DNA of 64,000 nt from JBJXGV01 sp046160485 (lineage in GTDB: Bacteria; Orphanbacterota; Orphanbacteria; JBJXGV01), in the NCBI GenBank assembly GCA_046160485.1, contig JBJXGV010000065.1, forward strand, positions 1 to 64,000, written 5' to 3'. Below are positions 62,656-64,000 of the stretch, piece by piece. The position numbers were made by a program, and so were the translations under genes. Below the pieces are notes generated by a model. That model saw only the letters and a list, made by a program, of their open reading frames with translations, did not search any database and was not told the DNA's origin. Position 1 is the stretch's first letter; every line of letters starts with the position of its first letter.

Positions 62656-64000
62656 CTACCGATCCGTCGGGTCGGCGGGCCGCGCCGGCAGCTTGAACGA
62701 CTTGCCCGCGATTTCCTTCATCATCAGGTCGAGCGCCGCGTCGAGCTGCGCGTCCTTTCCGTCGAGCCAATCGCCCGGCGGGTTGACGACCTCGATGTCG
62801 GGATCGACGCCGCGGTTCTCGATGATCCACTTTCCGTCCGTGCCATACGCGCCGAACTCGGGCATCGTGACGAACCCGCCGTCGACGAGATCACCGCCGC
62901 CGCGAATGCCGACGACGCCGCCCCAGCTTCGCCGGCCGATCACCTTCCCGGTTCCGAAGCGCCGGAAGTGATACGGGAAGTAGTCGCCGTCCGACGCCGA
63001 CCACTGATTGAGGAGGCACACCTTCGGCCCGATGTGTGTCGCGTCCGGGTAGGTGAAATCACCCTTGTTGCGCACGCCGGTGAGCGACGAGAGCTTGCGG
63101 TTGAGCCGCTCGTGAATCATCTCCGACACGAAGCCGCCGCCGTTCCAGCGGTCGTCGAGGATGAGCGCCTCCGTACGCACCTGCGGGTAGTACTGCCGCA
63201 CGAACTCGTTGAGGCCGTCTTCGCCCATGTTCGGGATGTGGATGTAGCCGACCCGCCCGCCCGACTTCTCCTGCACGTAGCGCCGGTTCGCCTCGATCCA
63301 GTTGTAGTAGCGAAGGCCCGCGTCGTGGGCGATCGGCACGACGACGATCTCGCGGCTACCCGCGTCGCTCGCCGTCGCGCTCACGCGGAGCGTCGTTTGC
63401 TTGCCCGCGCGATTCCACAGGAGGCTTCCCGGGTTCGTGGGCGCGCGCAAATCCTTCCCGTCGATCGCGAGGATGTACTCGCCCACCTTCACGTTGAGCC
63501 CCGGCTCGGTGAGCGGCGAGCGTCGGCTCTTCATCCACGGCTGCGGCTCGTAGATGCGCGTGATACGGAAGCGGCCGCTTCCCGCGTCGGGCGCGAGTTC
63601 CGCGCCGAGGAGCCCGATCTGCACGCGCTCCGCCTTCGGCGCGTCGCCGCCGGTGTACGAGTGGCCGACGCCGAGTTCGCCGATCATCTCGCCGATCAAG
63701 TAGGTCAGATCGGTGCGATGCGCGACGTGCGGCAGAAGCGCCGCGTACTGAGCGCGCGCCGCCGGCCAATCGACGCCGTGCATATTCTTCGCGTAGAAAT
63801 AGTCGCGCTCGAGCCGCCACGCGTCGCCGAGAATCTGCGCCCACTCGGCGCGCGGGTCGAGGAGCATCTCCATCTCGGAGGTCTTCAGCGTCTTCTCCAT
63901 CTTCTGATCGGCGGCGACGTCGACGATTGCGTACTTGCCGTCGCCGGAGAGGATCATCTTCTCGCCCCGCGCCGCGATCTCGAAGTTGTTGACGCCGGCG
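62656..64000 (-). CDS. Tricorn-type protease, C-terminal part (5' end beyond the window)
   Basis: The frame runs to the right window edge with no start, giving about 448 residues of the C-terminal half of a tricorn-like S41 protease. Visible parts are the end of a propeller domain (NNFEIAARGEKMILSGDG), the helical C1 domain with a catalytic His in GELGVGHSYTGGD, a PDZ domain (LTEPGLNVKVGEYILAIDG), and the C2 serine-protease domain with nucleophile NQWSASDGDYFPYHFR and the acidic residue in NRGVDPDIEVVNPPGDWL. The family degrades peptides downstream of the proteasome or Clp proteases. The preceding 120 bases hold no gene. Confidence 0.92.
   Translation of the reverse strand, partial: AGVNNFEIAARGEKMILSGDGKYAIVDVAADQKMEKTLKTSEMEMLLDPRAEWAQILGDAWRLERDYFYAKNMHGVDWPAARAQYAALLPHVAHRTDLTYLIGEMIGELGVGHSYTGGDAPKAERVQIGLLGAELAPDAGSGRFRITRIYEPQPWMKSRRSPLTEPGLNVKVGEYILAIDGKDLRAPTNPGSLLWNRAGKQTTLRVSATASDAGSREIVVVPIAHDAGLRYYNWIEANRRYVQEKSGGRVGYIHIPNMGEDGLNEFVRQYYPQVRTEALILDDRWNGGGFVSEMIHERLNRKLSSLTGVRNKGDFTYPDATHIGPKVCLLNQWSASDGDYFPYHFRRFGTGKVIGRRSWGGVVGIRGGGDLVDGGFVTMPEFGAYGTDGKWIIENRGVDPDIEVVNPPGDWLDGKDAQLDAALDLMMKEIAGKSFKLPARPADPTDR

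Noticed and set aside
1..64000. Mobile element, prophage or CRISPR in the window
   Set aside because: No transposase, integrase, phage structural gene, spaced repeat array or tRNA-linked attachment site was seen.

Overview
The window is a GC-rich, gene-dense bacterial chromosome segment with no rRNA, tRNA, CRISPR array, insertion sequence or phage gene that I can see. Three large secreted proteins (20304-25100, 33024-34505, 57959-61258) end in a FlgD-like Ig domain of the kind used as C-terminal sorting modules in Fibrobacteres-Chlorobi-Bacteroidetes relatives. With the high GC content this suggests a deep-branching FCB-type lineage such as Candidatus Eisenbacteria. That placement is inference, because no marker gene is present.

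Left part (1-20 kb). A YdeP-type molybdopterin oxidoreductase overlaps a sulfite-oxidase-like protein. A long leftward run follows (12663 to 3054): a PTS EIIA protein, a zinc-ribbon protein, an AhpD-like protein, lpdA, an E1-beta subunit, a lipoyl E2, lipB, lipA, glgC and an aminotransferase. The AhpD-like gene is interrupted by one in-frame TGA exactly where the family has the second cysteine of its CxxC motif. A hairpin starts four bases after the TGA, so I annotate it as a selenoprotein. It lies 12 bases upstream of lpdA in what looks like a lipoamide-linked redox operon. Pyruvate kinase (TTG start), an outer-membrane-like protein, a DUF2330 protein, gpmI and a GT39-type membrane protein complete this part.

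Middle (20-39 kb). A 1598-residue subtilisin-like protease forms a single-gene unit with its own promoter and two strong tandem hairpins downstream. Next come a phosphodiesterase-like protein, a TPR/zinc-peptidase membrane protein, a three-gene oligopeptide ABC uptake set without ATPases, a UPF0158 gene reading away from it across a palindromic pair of -10 elements, and a CBM9-like/FlgD-like secreted protein. An Fe-S cluster and NAD set (cysteine desulfurase, A-type carrier, nadA) follows. A stretch of roughly 400 bases without a convincing gene ends in a perfect GNRA-loop terminator just before a GT4 glycosyltransferase.

Right part (39-64 kb). Eleven leftward genes (57921 to 39423), mostly with overlapping or nearly overlapping starts and stops, form what looks like a lipid or envelope-glycan assembly cluster. 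It contains a four-module fatty acyl-CoA reductase / acyl-AMP ligase / acyl carrier / PlsC acyltransferase protein (1547 residues), an HAD phosphatase, a zinc dehydrogenase, a LarA-like protein, a diacylglycerol-kinase-like enzyme, two GT39-type proteins, a GT2 enzyme, two related polytopic membrane proteins and a NYN-domain protein. This is the best candidate for an undescribed biosynthetic system. The window closes with a large LVIVD/FlgD-like secreted protein, a TPR lipoprotein, a DUF4287/DUF5655 protein and the C-terminal part of a tricorn-type protease cut by the window edge.
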